Below, one piece after another: positions 19,693 through 27,616 of a stretch of DNA of 50,186 nt; the first letter of the stretch is position 1, and every line of letters begins with the position of its first letter. Origin of the DNA: an uncultured Coriobacteriaceae bacterium. GTDB lineage: Bacteria > Actinomycetota > Coriobacteriia > Coriobacteriales > Atopobiaceae. The notes under the pieces are model-generated. The model was given only the letters and a program-made list of their open reading frames with translations. It was not told the origin of the DNA and did not search any database. The stretch is from NCBI GenBank assembly GCA_902793195.1, contig CADBCS010000026.1, forward strand, positions 1-50,186, read 5' to 3'. The translations under genes were made by a program, and so were the position numbers.

Positions 19693-21147
19693 CTACTCGA
19701 GCACGGCGTCTCGTATGCGGGCGATGCGGTCCTGCAGCACGCGGTCGTCGCGCATGCCCTGCTCGACCACGTGGATGCTGTGCTTGACCGTGGCGTGCGT
19801 GCGGTTTCCAAAGTGCTTCCCGATGTCGGCGAGCGTGTTGTCGGTGAGCTCCCGGGTGAGGAAGATGGCCACGTGGCGCGGCTCCATGAGCTCCTTGTTG
19901 CGCCTTCCGCCCACCAAGCCGTCGTGGTCGATGCCGTAGGTGTGCTCCACGACCTCCTGGATCTGCTCGACGGTCACGCGGCGCTGCCCCGTGGGCCACT
20001 TTTGCTCGGCCACCCCTATGATGTCCTCCTCGGTGATGGTGGTGCCGAGCGTCTCGCGCTGGAACGCGAGCATGAGGCACGACTGGACGTAGCCCTCGAT
20101 CACGCGGATGTTGGTCCCGGCGCGCTCGGCCATGACGCGGCGCAGCTCCTCGCTGATGTGGGCGTCCATGCCCGGGACGTGCTGCTCGCGCGCGTCGGCG
20201 CGCATGCGCTCGTAGAAGGCATCGATGAGCTGCAGCTTGAGCTCGTAGTCGGGGACCTGCACCGACACGGTCATGCCCGAGTCCAGGCGGCTGGTCACGC
20301 GCTCGTCGAAGCGGGACTGGCCCATGCCCAGTTCGGAGGGGGTGCGGTCGGCGGCGAGGACGATCTGCTTGCCGTGGCCCACCAGATAGTTGAACGTGTC
20401 ATAGAAGAACCCGATGGTGCCAGTGGCGGTGCTCATGAGCTGGATGTCGTCCACGATGAGCACGTCGATGCTGTGGTAGTTCTCGGCCAGCGCCTCGGCC
20501 GCGCCCGCCCGCGCGTTCTTCATGGCGCGCGAGTAGTCGTCTATGAAGTCTGTCGCCACGCGGTACACGCATGCGCGGTCGGGGTCGTTCTGGGCGAGGT
20601 AGTTCTGGATGGCGCGAAGCAGGTGCGTCTTGCCCAGGCCGCTCTTGCCATAGATGAACAGCGGGTTGTAGTTGCGGTTTCCGTTAGCCACCTGCTTGGC
20701 GGCGTCGAAAGCGAACTTGTTCTGGGGTCCCTCCACGAAGCGGTCGAACGTGAGGAGGGAGTCGGTGGGGGTCACATCCTCCACCAGGGGATTCTTGGCG
20801 CGCCTGCGGGCGCGCTCCGGCACGGGCTCCGGTGCGGGCGCGGGATTGGGCTCGGGTGCGGCGGCGCGCTGCCTGGGCGCGCGCTCGGTGCGCGATACTT
20901 CCACCACAACGTGGACGGGCTGGAAGGCCACGGCCGTGGCGGTCTCGTCGAGCTGGGCCGCCAGCCGGCCGAGCGTGCGCTGCACGAACCGGGACGAGCA
21001 GCTCACGTGCAGCGTCTCGTCCTCGAGCCCGGTGGGCGTGCAGCTCTGGAGCATAGCTATGGTCGCGCCGGGGAGGTCGTTCTCCTCGAGCGTCGCAACC
21101 ACGTCATCCCACAGTACCTCGGCATCCGATTCGCTTGTGCCTTCCAT
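19693..21147 (-). CDS. dnaA: Chromosomal replication initiator protein DnaA
   Basis: About 484 residues. AAA+ protein that binds DnaA boxes and opens the origin. Domain I lies at the N-terminus; a Pro/Ala-rich domain II linker occupies about residues 90-120. The AAA+ core has Walker A YGKSGLGKTHLL (near 166) and Walker B VLIVDDIQLM. The DNA-binding domain IV carries the signature GNRTHATVKHSI near the C-terminus. I chose ATG 21147 because GGAG lies just before it; an ATG five codons upstream has no site. It is transcribed toward dnaN, with the GHKL-ATPase gene upstream on the same strand. Confidence 0.97.
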   Translation of the reverse strand: MEGTSESDAEVLWDDVVATLEENDLPGATIAMLQSCTPTGLEDETLHVSCSSRFVQRTLGRLAAQLDETATAVAFQPVHVVVEVSRTERAPRQRAAAPEPNPAPAPEPVPERARRRAKNPLVEDVTPTDSLLTFDRFVEGPQNKFAFDAAKQVANGNRNYNPLFIYGKSGLGKTHLLRAIQNYLAQNDPDRACVYRVATDFIDDYSRAMKNARAGAAEALAENYHSIDVLIVDDIQLMSTATGTIGFFYDTFNYLVGHGKQIVLAADRTPSELGMGQSRFDERVTSRLDSGMTVSVQVPDYELKLQLIDAFYERMRADAREQHVPGMDAHISEELRRVMAERAGTNIRVIEGYVQSCLMLAFQRETLGTTITEEDIIGVAEQKWPTGQRRVTVEQIQEVVEHTYGIDHDGLVGGRRNKELMEPRHVAIFLTRELTDNTLADIGKHFGNRTHATVKHSIHVVEQGMRDDRVLQDRIARIRDAVLE

Positions 21148-21217
21148 GCGTCTCCAGTCCATCGCGAACGTCTGGGGCTAACAGTATATGATGAAAACTG
21201 TCCCAGACTGTAAACTT

Positions 21218-21226
21218 TGTAGAAAA
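21218..21226 (+). promoter_or_regulatory. Candidate DnaA box TGTAGAAAA in the dnaA upstream spacer
   Basis: The 9-mer lies 71 bp upstream of the dnaA start. The same 9-mer is at 19512-19520 and, on the other strand, at 22337-22345. It differs from the complement of TTATCCACA at two positions. I found it nowhere else in the window. It could be the site of dnaA autoregulation. Confidence 0.4.
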
Positions 21227-21232
21227 CTCCGT

Positions 21233-22258
21233 CTACGGTAGATAACCGCCGTGACGCTCCACGTAGGTGCGTCCCATGGAGGTGAGACGACGCTTCTGGC
21301 CGTCCTTGCGCACCAGCCCCTGCTCCTCGAGCGCCTGAAGCTCGCGCGTCCAGGTGGGCTGGGACTCGCCGAAGGCCCGCGATAGGTCGGAGGGTCCCAC
21401 GGTGTCGTGCGCGGCAAGATAGTTGACGATGGCCTTTCCTCGCGCCGAGAGCACGACCCACGAGAGGTCCGGGCCAGGTGACGGGGCCTGCTGGGACTGC
21501 TGGGGGAGCTGCTGTGGCGCCGGTGCGAGGCCCTCGGCCTGCTGGACGGGCTGCTGCGCAACCTGCTGCCATCCCTGCTGTGGCGCCTGCGGCCACCCCT
21601 GCGCCCAGCCCTGGGCGGCCGGCCACCCCTGCTGGGCCCCCCAGGGCGGCGCGACCTGTGGCCAGCCCTGGGGGGCCTGTGCCTGCGGCCAAGGGGCGGC
21701 GGGGTACGAGCTCTGTTGGGTGGCCGGTGGCGTGGCCAGGGAGTCGGGGAGCGTGGAGATGGTGACGACCGTCCCACCTGCTATGTTGTCGTCTATGCGC
21801 AGCGACCCGCCCTTGTCTCGCATGTACTGCTGGGCGTAGGGGAGCCCCGACCCCACCCCGCGGATGTAGCGCTTCATCTCCGCGGTCGCCGACGTCGTCC
21901 CGTATTGGAGCGCCCGCTCCTTCTCGGCGATGCCGGGACCCTGGTCCGAGAACCGTATGGTGTTGCCCCCGTCCAAGATCGAGATGGTGGGTTCCATAAA
22001 GTATGCGTGGATGAGGTTCTCCACGATCTCGCGAATCACCATAAAGGGAATGCTGCCGCCCTGGGCCTGAGACAGCTGCGTCACCTGCAGCGTGATCTCC
22101 TCCAGGTAGGGGCGGATCTCCTTTGGCTCCACAACCACCACGCGAGGGGCGGCCGCCGCGTCGTCGTACACGGCGATGCGGGCGGGGTGGCGCACCGTGC
22201 CCTCGCCCACCTGCGATGATTCGCCGTTCTCCACGAACGGGTAGAAGTCCTGCGCCAT
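21233..22258 (-). CDS. GHKL ATPase with Gln/Pro/Trp-rich linker and winged helix
   Basis: 341 residues from ATG 22258 (GGGAGGG upstream). An N-terminal histidine-kinase-type ATPase domain (about residues 45-170) has the N box EIVENLIHAY, G1 SDQGPGIAE and G2 GVGSGLPYA, but I see no phospho-accepting His domain. A linker of about 100 residues rich in Gln, Pro, Ala and Trp (APQGWPQ, QQGWPAAQG types) leads to a C-terminal winged-helix-like domain (GKAIVNYLAAHDTVGPSDLSRAFG ... LEEQGLVRKDGQKRRLTSMG). Its position directly before dnaA and beside the presumed origin suggests a role in origin or dnaA control, but that is inference. Confidence 0.75.
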   Translation of the reverse strand: MAQDFYPFVENGESSQVGEGTVRHPARIAVYDDAAAAPRVVVVEPKEIRPYLEEITLQVTQLSQAQGGSIPFMVIREIVENLIHAYFMEPTISILDGGNTIRFSDQGPGIAEKERALQYGTTSATAEMKRYIRGVGSGLPYAQQYMRDKGGSLRIDDNIAGGTVVTISTLPDSLATPPATQQSSYPAAPWPQAQAPQGWPQVAPPWGAQQGWPAAQGWAQGWPQAPQQGWQQVAQQPVQQAEGLAPAPQQLPQQSQQAPSPGPDLSWVVLSARGKAIVNYLAAHDTVGPSDLSRAFGESQPTWTRELQALEEQGLVRKDGQKRRLTSMGRTYVERHGGYLP

Positions 22259-22517
22259 GCGCCCTCCCCTGGGGTTTCTCAACAAGCATTGTACAGGTGA
22301 AGAAAACTTTCGGATACGAAATTATGTGAAAGAAAGTTTTCTACAGATGAGAATAACTTGATGAAAAGGATTGTGAAACTTTTCAAAAGCAGGTGAAGAT
22401 TCTAACACGATGAATGAAACTTAACAGCATTCTTTTGGAGAAAGAACCAGGCGTGGAGAGGTGCGCCGACACTCGCCGCCGCAGATTTGAACCCTTGTTG
22501 TGTAAATAAAGGGCAGG
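22259..22517. other. AT-rich divergent spacer, candidate oriC component
   Basis: Genes diverge from this 353-bp gap (to 22611): the ATPase-dnaA cluster to the left, rpmH-parB to the right. From 22290 to 22440 it is AT-rich and full of near-repeats of the form GTGAAAGAAAG, GATGAAAAGG and GTGAAACTTTT, and contains TTTTCTACA (22337-22345), the complement of the 9-mer found in the dnaA spacers. This arrangement fits a replication origin with non-canonical DnaA boxes. No gene is seen here. Confidence 0.5.
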
Positions 22518-22546
22518 TTGACACCCACGTTGTTGACATTTACAAT
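22518..22546 (+). promoter_or_regulatory. Promoter of the rpmH operon
   Basis: A perfect -35 TTGACA (22518-22523) and -10 TACAAT (22541-22546) with a 17-bp spacer, 65 bp upstream of the rpmH start. Confidence 0.85.
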
Positions 22547-22611
22547 CGTTAGGCTTGAATTTCGAATGTCAGGGGGAGGATCTCCCCAGACCATATGCTG
22601 CAGGAGGAACC

Positions 22612-22752
22612 ATGAAACGCACGTATCAGCCAAACAAGAGGAAGCGCGCCAAGACCCACGGCTTCCGCGCCCGCATGGCAACCAAGGGCGGCCGCCAGGT
22701 TCTCGCACGTCGTCGTGCCAAGGGCCGCAAGCGCCTTACCGTCTCCGACTAG
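22612..22752 (+). CDS. rpmH: 50S ribosomal protein L34
   Basis: 46 residues. [20 protein letters not shown] is the near-invariant L34 start, and the rest is strongly basic. AGGAGGA precedes the ATG. First gene of the origin-proximal operon rpmH-rnpA-yidD-yidC-khpB-rsmG. Confidence 0.98.
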   Translation: MKRTYQPNKRKRAKTHGFRARMATKGGRQVLARRRAKGRKRLTVSD

Positions 22753-22761
22753 CACATCTCG

Positions 22762-23082
22762 ATGGAGACCATCAAATCCAAGCAGGACTTTGAGAGGGTC
22801 TTCAAGGGCGGGAGGCGCTACAACCACCCGCTGGTGCGGACGACGGTGCTCTCCGGGGGATCGGGAAGGGTTGCCTTCGTGGCTCCCAAACGGCTGGGCA
22901 ACGCCGTGTACCGCAATAGATGCAAGCGTGTTTTGAGGGAGGCTGCGCGTATGTGCGGCCTTCCCGCAGATGGGGCGGACATCATACTGTTCGCCACCCG
23001 CACCACGCATGATGCGTGCCCTGCCGAGGTTTCGTCGGCGCTGGCTCGACTGCTCGAGAAGGCGCGCGTGTCATGTGCGTGA
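22762..23082 (+). CDS. rnpA: Ribonuclease P protein component
   Basis: 106 residues. Protein cofactor of RNase P, which matures tRNA 5' ends. The RNase P motif is seen as [24 protein letters not shown] (about residues 38-61), with an upstream [12 protein letters not shown] strand. It overlaps yidD by 10 bp and follows rpmH by 9 bp. Confidence 0.96.
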   Translation: METIKSKQDFERVFKGGRRYNHPLVRTTVLSGGSGRVAFVAPKRLGNAVYRNRCKRVLREAARMCGLPADGADIILFATRTTHDACPAEVSSALARLLEKARVSCA

Positions 23083-23303
23083 GGCGGGGGCCCGTCGCAC
23101 GGGCGCTCATGTGCGTGGTCCGCGGGTACAAGCGCTACATCTCCCCGCTATTGCCCGACGCCTGCATCTACAGCCCTACGTGCTCCGAGTACGCCCTCGA
23201 GGCGATTGAAAAGTATGGTGCCGCAAAGGGGAGCTGGTTGGCAATACGCCGTATCCTTCGGTGCAACCCGTTCCATCGTGGCGGTTTCGACCCCGTTCCC
23301 TAG
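23073..23303 (+). CDS. yidD: Membrane protein insertion efficiency factor YidD
   Basis: 76 residues from ATG 23073, which overlaps the rnpA end. The YidD signature is present: [20 protein letters not shown] then [17 protein letters not shown] and ending [13 protein letters not shown]. It helps YidC-dependent insertion of membrane proteins; its position between rnpA and yidC is the usual one. Confidence 0.95.
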   Translation: MCVRRGPVARALMCVVRGYKRYISPLLPDACIYSPTCSEYALEAIEKYGAAKGSWLAIRRILRCNPFHRGGFDPVP

Positions 23304-23327
23304 AGAAAGCAAAGGTACAGACGAATC

Positions 23328-24119
23328 ATGTGGGAAGCATTTACTGGACTCATCACCCAAATCCTTAGAGGCATCTACGGCTTCTGCGGCGACTGGGGTC
23401 TGGCCATCATCATCCTGACCCTCATCGTGCGTATCCTCATCATGCCTCTCATGACCAAGTCGACCAAGTCTTCGGCGAAGATGCAGGTCCTCCAGCCCCA
23501 GATGAAGGAGATCCAGGACCGCTATGCGGACGATCCCCAGAGGATGCAGGAGGAGATGCGCAAGTTCTATGCCGAGAACAAGTTCAACCCCATGGGTGGC
23601 TGTCTGCCCATCCTCTTGCAGATGCCCATCTTCTTCGCCCTCTTTGCCGTAATTCGCAACATCGAGGGTCTTGCGAATGGAGCGACGCCCTCGTTCTTCA
23701 ACATCGTGCCCGACCTCACCATCGGCCCCGGGCAGATCATCGCGGCGCAGGGACTCAGCGTCGAGGTGCTCACGGGCGCGGCGGTCTACATCCTGCTCGA
23801 CGTCCTCTTCGGTCTTCTCACGCTCGTTCCCATGCTGCTCAACACGCAGGTCTCGACCGACCCCGCCCAGCAGCGCACGAGCCGCATAATGGGCATAGTC
23901 ATGGCGGCGTGGATGGTGTGGATTGGCTGGAGCCTGCCTTCGGGCGTCCTGCTGTATTACGTCACCTCGGCACTGTGGCAGGTGGCCCAGCAGCAGTTCG
24001 TCACCAAGCGCGTCATGGCCCAGGCAAAGGCCGACGCCGAGGCCAAGATGGCCGAGCGACCCTTCCAGGTCGACGTGGTTCGCAAGGAGACCAAAAAGCG
24101 TCCCCACAAGAAGTCGTAG
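23328..24119 (+). CDS. yidC: Membrane protein insertase YidC (short Oxa1-type)
   Basis: 263 residues. Inserts proteins into the membrane, alone or with SecYEG. The Oxa1/YidC core is clear: IIILTLIVRILIMPLMTKSTKS, then a charged cytoplasmic loop (MQVLQPQMKEIQDRY), NPMGGCLPILLQMPIFFALF, and WSLPSGVLLYYVTSALWQVAQQQ near the end. It lacks the large periplasmic domain of proteobacteria and I see no lipobox. It follows yidD in the rpmH operon. Confidence 0.96.
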   Translation: MWEAFTGLITQILRGIYGFCGDWGLAIIILTLIVRILIMPLMTKSTKSSAKMQVLQPQMKEIQDRYADDPQRMQEEMRKFYAENKFNPMGGCLPILLQMPIFFALFAVIRNIEGLANGATPSFFNIVPDLTIGPGQIIAAQGLSVEVLTGAAVYILLDVLFGLLTLVPMLLNTQVSTDPAQQRTSRIMGIVMAAWMVWIGWSLPSGVLLYYVTSALWQVAQQQFVTKRVMAQAKADAEAKMAERPFQVDVVRKETKKRPHKKS

Positions 24120-24194
24120 GGAACAAAGGCCAAAGAGACGGGCGCCGGCCCCTTGGGTCGAGCGCCCGAATTAGTTTACAGACGGAGGTGCACT

Positions 24195-24749
24195 ATGGAG
24201 GAAGAGACCACGCAGGGCGCGCCGGGCGAGCAGTACGCGCAGATTCGCGAGCGCTACGAGCAGGGCGTGGAGCTTACTGACGAGGACATCGACACGATTG
24301 CCGACGTTGCCGTTGGCTTCGTGCGCAACCTACTCTCCTTCTTTGGCGAGGATGGTGTTGCCATCGACGAGTACGAGGGTGACGACGGGGAGCTGATCCT
24401 GGACGTGACCGGTGGTGACCTGGCGGTTCTCATTGGGCGTCACGGAAGGACGTTGGACGCGCTGCAGATGGTCGTGTCCTCCCTCATGAGCAGCACGTTG
24501 CGCTTCCACTATCCGGTGGTGGTGGATGTGGAGGGATACAAGCATCGCCGCAAGGAGAAGCTGCGCCACCTCGCGCGCTCCGCCGCGGAGCGCGCCAAGC
24601 GCCAGCGCTCCAAGGTGTCGCTGCCACCCATGAATGCCTACGAGCGCAGGATCGTGCACATCGCACTGGTGGACGACGATGCGGTCACCACGCACTCCGA
24701 GGGTGACGATCCCTCCCGTCACGTGGTCATCACGGCCCTGCGCGTATAG
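24195..24749 (+). CDS. khpB: KH/R3H RNA-binding protein KhpB (Jag/EloR)
   Basis: 184 residues from ATG 24195, preceded by GGAGGTG. A short N-terminal acidic region, a KH-like domain (LIGRHGRTLDALQMVVSSLM, near residue 80-100) and an R3H domain (LPPMNAYERRIVHIALVDDD, near residue 140-160) are in the usual order, but the full Jag_N domain of firmicute Jag is not obvious. It binds RNA and influences cell elongation and division in other Gram-positives. Located between yidC and rsmG as expected. Confidence 0.92.
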   Translation: MEEETTQGAPGEQYAQIRERYEQGVELTDEDIDTIADVAVGFVRNLLSFFGEDGVAIDEYEGDDGELILDVTGGDLAVLIGRHGRTLDALQMVVSSLMSSTLRFHYPVVVDVEGYKHRRKEKLRHLARSAAERAKRQRSKVSLPPMNAYERRIVHIALVDDDAVTTHSEGDDPSRHVVITALRV

Positions 24750-24751
24750 GG

Positions 24752-25483
24752 ATGGCCCAACACGAAACGACGCTCGAGCAGCTCTCGCTGGCATTGGGTG
24801 AGGCGAACATCACGTCCTCGCCGCGCCAGCGGGAGCTGCTCGCTCGTCATCTGGACCTCGTCATAGACCGCAACCGTGTGGTCAACCTCACGAGGATCAC
24901 GTCCGTGGAAGAGGCCGTGGTCCTGCATGTGGTGGACTCGCTGCTCCTGCTCGACTCCTTTGCCGCCGCCCCAAGGGGGGCGTTCGTGGACGTGGGAACC
25001 GGAGCGGGCTTCCCTGGCATTCCCCTCGCCATCATGACCGATAGGCCCGCACTGCTGGTGGACTCGGTGGGGAAGAAGGCCGCCGCCGTGGGCGCCTTCG
25101 TGGAAGAGCTGGGCCTTGGGGGTCAGGTCGAGGTGAGCTCGTCTCGCATCGAGGACCTTGGTCGCAAGCGTCGCGGCCAGTTCGCGGCGGTTACGGCCCG
25201 CGCCGTGGCGCAGACCGACGTGCTCGTGGAGTACGGCGCGCCCCTTCTTGCGAGGGGTGGCCGCCTGGTGGTGGCCAAGGCACGGCCCACCGACGACGAG
25301 GTTGCCGCGGGCGACCGGGCGGCGCGCATCTGCGGGTTGCGCCGCGTTTCACGTGAAACGTTCGAGCTGCCGCGCGATCTGGGGCACCGAGAGGTGCTCG
25401 CGTACGAGCGCGTGGGCAATCCCAGCATAAAGCTCCCTCGCCCCGTGGGTGTAGCGCGTCAGCGGCCTCTGGGAAAACGCTGA
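24752..25483 (+). CDS. rsmG: 16S rRNA m7G527 methyltransferase RsmG
   Basis: 243 residues. Uses S-adenosylmethionine to methylate G527 of 16S rRNA; loss gives low-level streptomycin resistance in other bacteria. NRVVNLTRITSVEEAVVLHVVDSL and the SAM-binding motif VDVGTGAGFPGIPLAI (near residue 80) are diagnostic. It begins two bases after the khpB stop. Its 3' part holds a perfect parS core at 25345-25360, a known location in many genomes. Confidence 0.96.
   Translation: MAQHETTLEQLSLALGEANITSSPRQRELLARHLDLVIDRNRVVNLTRITSVEEAVVLHVVDSLLLLDSFAAAPRGAFVDVGTGAGFPGIPLAIMTDRPALLVDSVGKKAAAVGAFVEELGLGGQVEVSSSRIEDLGRKRRGQFAAVTARAVAQTDVLVEYGAPLLARGGRLVVAKARPTDDEVAAGDRAARICGLRRVSRETFELPRDLGHREVLAYERVGNPSIKLPRPVGVARQRPLGKR
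25345..25360. promoter_or_regulatory. parS site inside rsmG
   Basis: CGTTTCACGTGAAACG is a perfect 16-bp palindrome containing the GTTTCACGTGAAAC core of the ParB-binding site consensus TGTTTCACGTGAAACA. It lies about 250 bp upstream of parA and 3 kb from the presumed origin. Confidence 0.92.
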
Positions 25484-25600
25484 CGCTTGCATAGCGGCCT
25501 CTCACGCCTTCGTGCAAAACTTTTCCAAGAGGTTCTTCCAGTCCCGTCGCACTGCTAGAATGGTTCACCGCACTTTTTGAGTACGACGATTGGAGCCTCC

Positions 25601-26362
25601 ATGGCGCACGTTGTTGCGATCATCAACCAAAAGGGTGGCGTGGGCAAGTCGACCACCGCCATCAACCTTGCCGCGTGTCTGGGAGATCTGGGCAAGCGCG
25701 TCCTTGTGGTGGACTTCGACCCCCAGGGCAATGCGACGAGCGGCTTTGGAGTCGACAAGGACTCCTTGGAGTCCGACGTGTACGACTCCCTCATGAACGA
25801 CGTCCCGCTCTCGGAGGTCGTCGTCTCCTCGCCCGTGGAGGGCGTGTTCGTGGCTCCGGCGACCATACAGCTGGCTGGTGCCGAGATCGAGCTGGTGAGT
25901 GTGATGGCACGCGAGAGCGTCCTGCGATACGTGTTGGAACCCGTGCGCGACGACTACGACTACGTCTTCGTCGACTGTCCGCCGTCCTTGGGGTTGCTCA
26001 CCGTCAACGCCCTGGTGGCCGCCGACTCGCTGCTCATTCCCATCCAGTGCGAGTTCTACGCGCTCGAGGGCCTTTCCAAGCTGCTCGAGTCCATGCGCAT
26101 GGTAAAGGGCCGCCTTAACCCCAGCCTGTCCATCTTTGGCGTCGTGATGACCATGTTCGACGTCCGCACCACGCTGTCCCGACAGGTCGTGGGGGAGGTG
26201 CGCGACTATTTTGGTGACCAGGTGTTCCAAACGGTCATTCCACGCAACGTGAAGCTCTCGGAGGCGCCGAGCCACGGGCTTCCCATCAACCGCTACGCGC
26301 CGTCCAGCAAGGGTTCGCAGGCGTACTGCGAGCTGGCGGAGGAGGTGGTCTCGCGTGGCTAA
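25601..26362 (+). CDS. parA: Chromosome partitioning ATPase ParA/Soj
   Basis: 253 residues from ATG 25601 (GGAG five bases upstream); a TTG eight codons earlier is possible but has no ribosome site. The deviant Walker A KGGVGKSTTAINLA, the DFDPQGNATSGFG motif and DCPPSLGLLTVNAL identify the ParA family. With ParB and parS it moves or positions the origin region. A TAGAAT -10-like box lies at 25556-25561. The stop overlaps the parB start by 8 bp. Confidence 0.95.
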   Translation: MAHVVAIINQKGGVGKSTTAINLAACLGDLGKRVLVVDFDPQGNATSGFGVDKDSLESDVYDSLMNDVPLSEVVVSSPVEGVFVAPATIQLAGAEIELVSVMARESVLRYVLEPVRDDYDYVFVDCPPSLGLLTVNALVAADSLLIPIQCEFYALEGLSKLLESMRMVKGRLNPSLSIFGVVMTMFDVRTTLSRQVVGEVRDYFGDQVFQTVIPRNVKLSEAPSHGLPINRYAPSSKGSQAYCELAEEVVSRG

Positions 26363-27233
26363 GCGCAGCGGCCTGGGACGCGGCCTGGGAGCGCTGTTGG
26401 GCGAGACCATGGGGGAGACCCAACCGGAATCGGGCGGTTCCTCGTTTGTGGAGGTGCCTCTCGTTGACATCGTCCCCAACCCAAACCAACCACGCCAGCA
26501 CTTCGACGAGGACGAGCTGGAGGCCTTGGCCGACTCCATTCGGCAGAACGGGCTCCTGCAGCCCATTGTGGTGCGTCGTCGAGGTGCAGGCTACCAGATC
26601 GTCGCCGGAGAGAGGCGGTGGCAGGCGTCGCAGCGCGCGGGCCTCGAACGAGTGCCGGTTCTGGTGCGCGAGGTGAGCGACGACGACGTCCTCAAGCTTG
26701 CACTCATCGAGAACCTGCAGCGGTCGGACCTCGACCCACTCGAGGAGGCTGCGGGCTACCAGGCGCTCATCGAGCAGCATGGCTGCTCGCGCAAGGAGCT
26801 TGGAGAGCTGCTCTCCAAGTCGCGCTCGGCCATCTCCAACTCCCTGCGACTTCTCGACCTGCCCGAGGAGGTGAGGGAGATGGTGCGGGACAACAGGCTC
26901 TCGGCAGGCCATGCCCGTGCCATCCTTGCCGTGTCCGGAGACGACCGACGCGCGGCCCTCGCGCGCAAGGTGGTGGCCGAGGGTATGTCGGTCCGTCAGA
27001 CAGAAATCCTCGCTCCGTTGTTTTCTGTCAAAACGCAGGACGAGACTCCTCGTCGCATGCCCGCTCCACCCGCCTTTGCGGACGTGGCCCGTCGTTTGCA
27101 AAACGACCTTTCCACCAACGTGAGGGTGCGCACCGTGCGCGGCAAGCATAAGATAGAGATTGAGTTTGGTGACGAGGAGGAACTCGCCCGACTCGTGGAA
27201 CGGATTTTGGGAGGAAATGATGAACTTTCTTGA
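26355..27233 (+). CDS. parB: Chromosome partitioning protein ParB
   Basis: 292 residues, GTG start overlapping parA. Binds parS and spreads as a CTP-dependent clamp. The opening RSGLGRGLGALL is typical of chromosomal ParB. The CTP-binding region includes PNPNQPRQHFDEDELEAL and GERRWQASQRAGL, followed by ENLQRSDLDPLEEA and the helix-turn-helix CSRKELGELLSKSRSAISNSLRLL. The C-terminal dimerisation part ends near NDELS. Two candidate parS targets are seen at 25345 and 41323. Confidence 0.96.
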   Translation: MAKRSGLGRGLGALLGETMGETQPESGGSSFVEVPLVDIVPNPNQPRQHFDEDELEALADSIRQNGLLQPIVVRRRGAGYQIVAGERRWQASQRAGLERVPVLVREVSDDDVLKLALIENLQRSDLDPLEEAAGYQALIEQHGCSRKELGELLSKSRSAISNSLRLLDLPEEVREMVRDNRLSAGHARAILAVSGDDRRAALARKVVAEGMSVRQTEILAPLFSVKTQDETPRRMPAPPAFADVARRLQNDLSTNVRVRTVRGKHKIEIEFGDEEELARLVERILGGNDELS

Positions 27234-27477
27234 GAAGGCGGCGCTTACATTTGGTCTCACGGTCGCGGGAGTCACCTTGGTGTATCGCTACGTGCTCTCC
27301 GACGAGCAGCGTGAGGCCGTGCGCGAGGCGGAGATGTATGTGTCCGACGCCACGCAGGAGATTACCGACTCCATATCGCCTCTGGTCAACGGGGGACCCA
27401 CACACGCGAGCGAGAAGGCGTCGTATGCGGCTAACCGCGAGCGCACCAAGGAGCAGTGGGAGGCACTGGGGTATTAA
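27220..27477 (+). CDS. Small single-span membrane protein downstream of parB
   Basis: 85 residues from ATG 27220 (or 84-86 depending on which of two adjacent ATG codons is used), with GGGAGG upstream; it overlaps the parB end by 14 bp. An N-terminal hydrophobic stretch (LTFGLTVAGVTLVYRYVL) is followed by a charged, helix-prone tail (SDEQREAVREAEMYVSDATQEI). I do not recognise a family. Overlap and spacing suggest coupling to parAB. The stop lies inside a GTATTAATAC palindrome (27471-27480). Confidence 0.7.
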   Translation: MNFLEKAALTFGLTVAGVTLVYRYVLSDEQREAVREAEMYVSDATQEITDSISPLVNGGPTHASEKASYAANRERTKEQWEALGY

Positions 27478-27535
27478 TACGCGAAAATACGCTGTATGAC
27501 GTCCTGCAGACAGCCGTTTGCGGGCTCAAGACGAC

Positions 27536-27574
27536 AATCGGGGATGCCCCTTGGATGGAGGGGGATCCCCGATT
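27536..27574. terminator. Bidirectional terminator between the parB unit and rlmN
   Basis: AATCGGGGAT-CCCC pairs with GGGG-ATCCCCGATT (about 14 bp with one bulged or mismatched base) around a 9-base loop, between two convergent genes. Confidence 0.7.
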
Positions 27575-27616
27575 CTTACCTGTGGGCCTCTGTGGAGCAG
27601 TCGTCGGCTGGCGAAC

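Noticed and set aside
19453..22611. Canonical DnaA boxes TTATCCACA
   Set aside because: I looked in all three spacers on both strands and found none; only the variant TGTAGAAAA and looser relatives are present.
27161..27219. Longer start for the protein after parB (20 extra residues)
   Set aside because: The earlier start lies deep in parB without a ribosome site, whereas GGGAGG directly precedes the ATG pair at 27217/27220.
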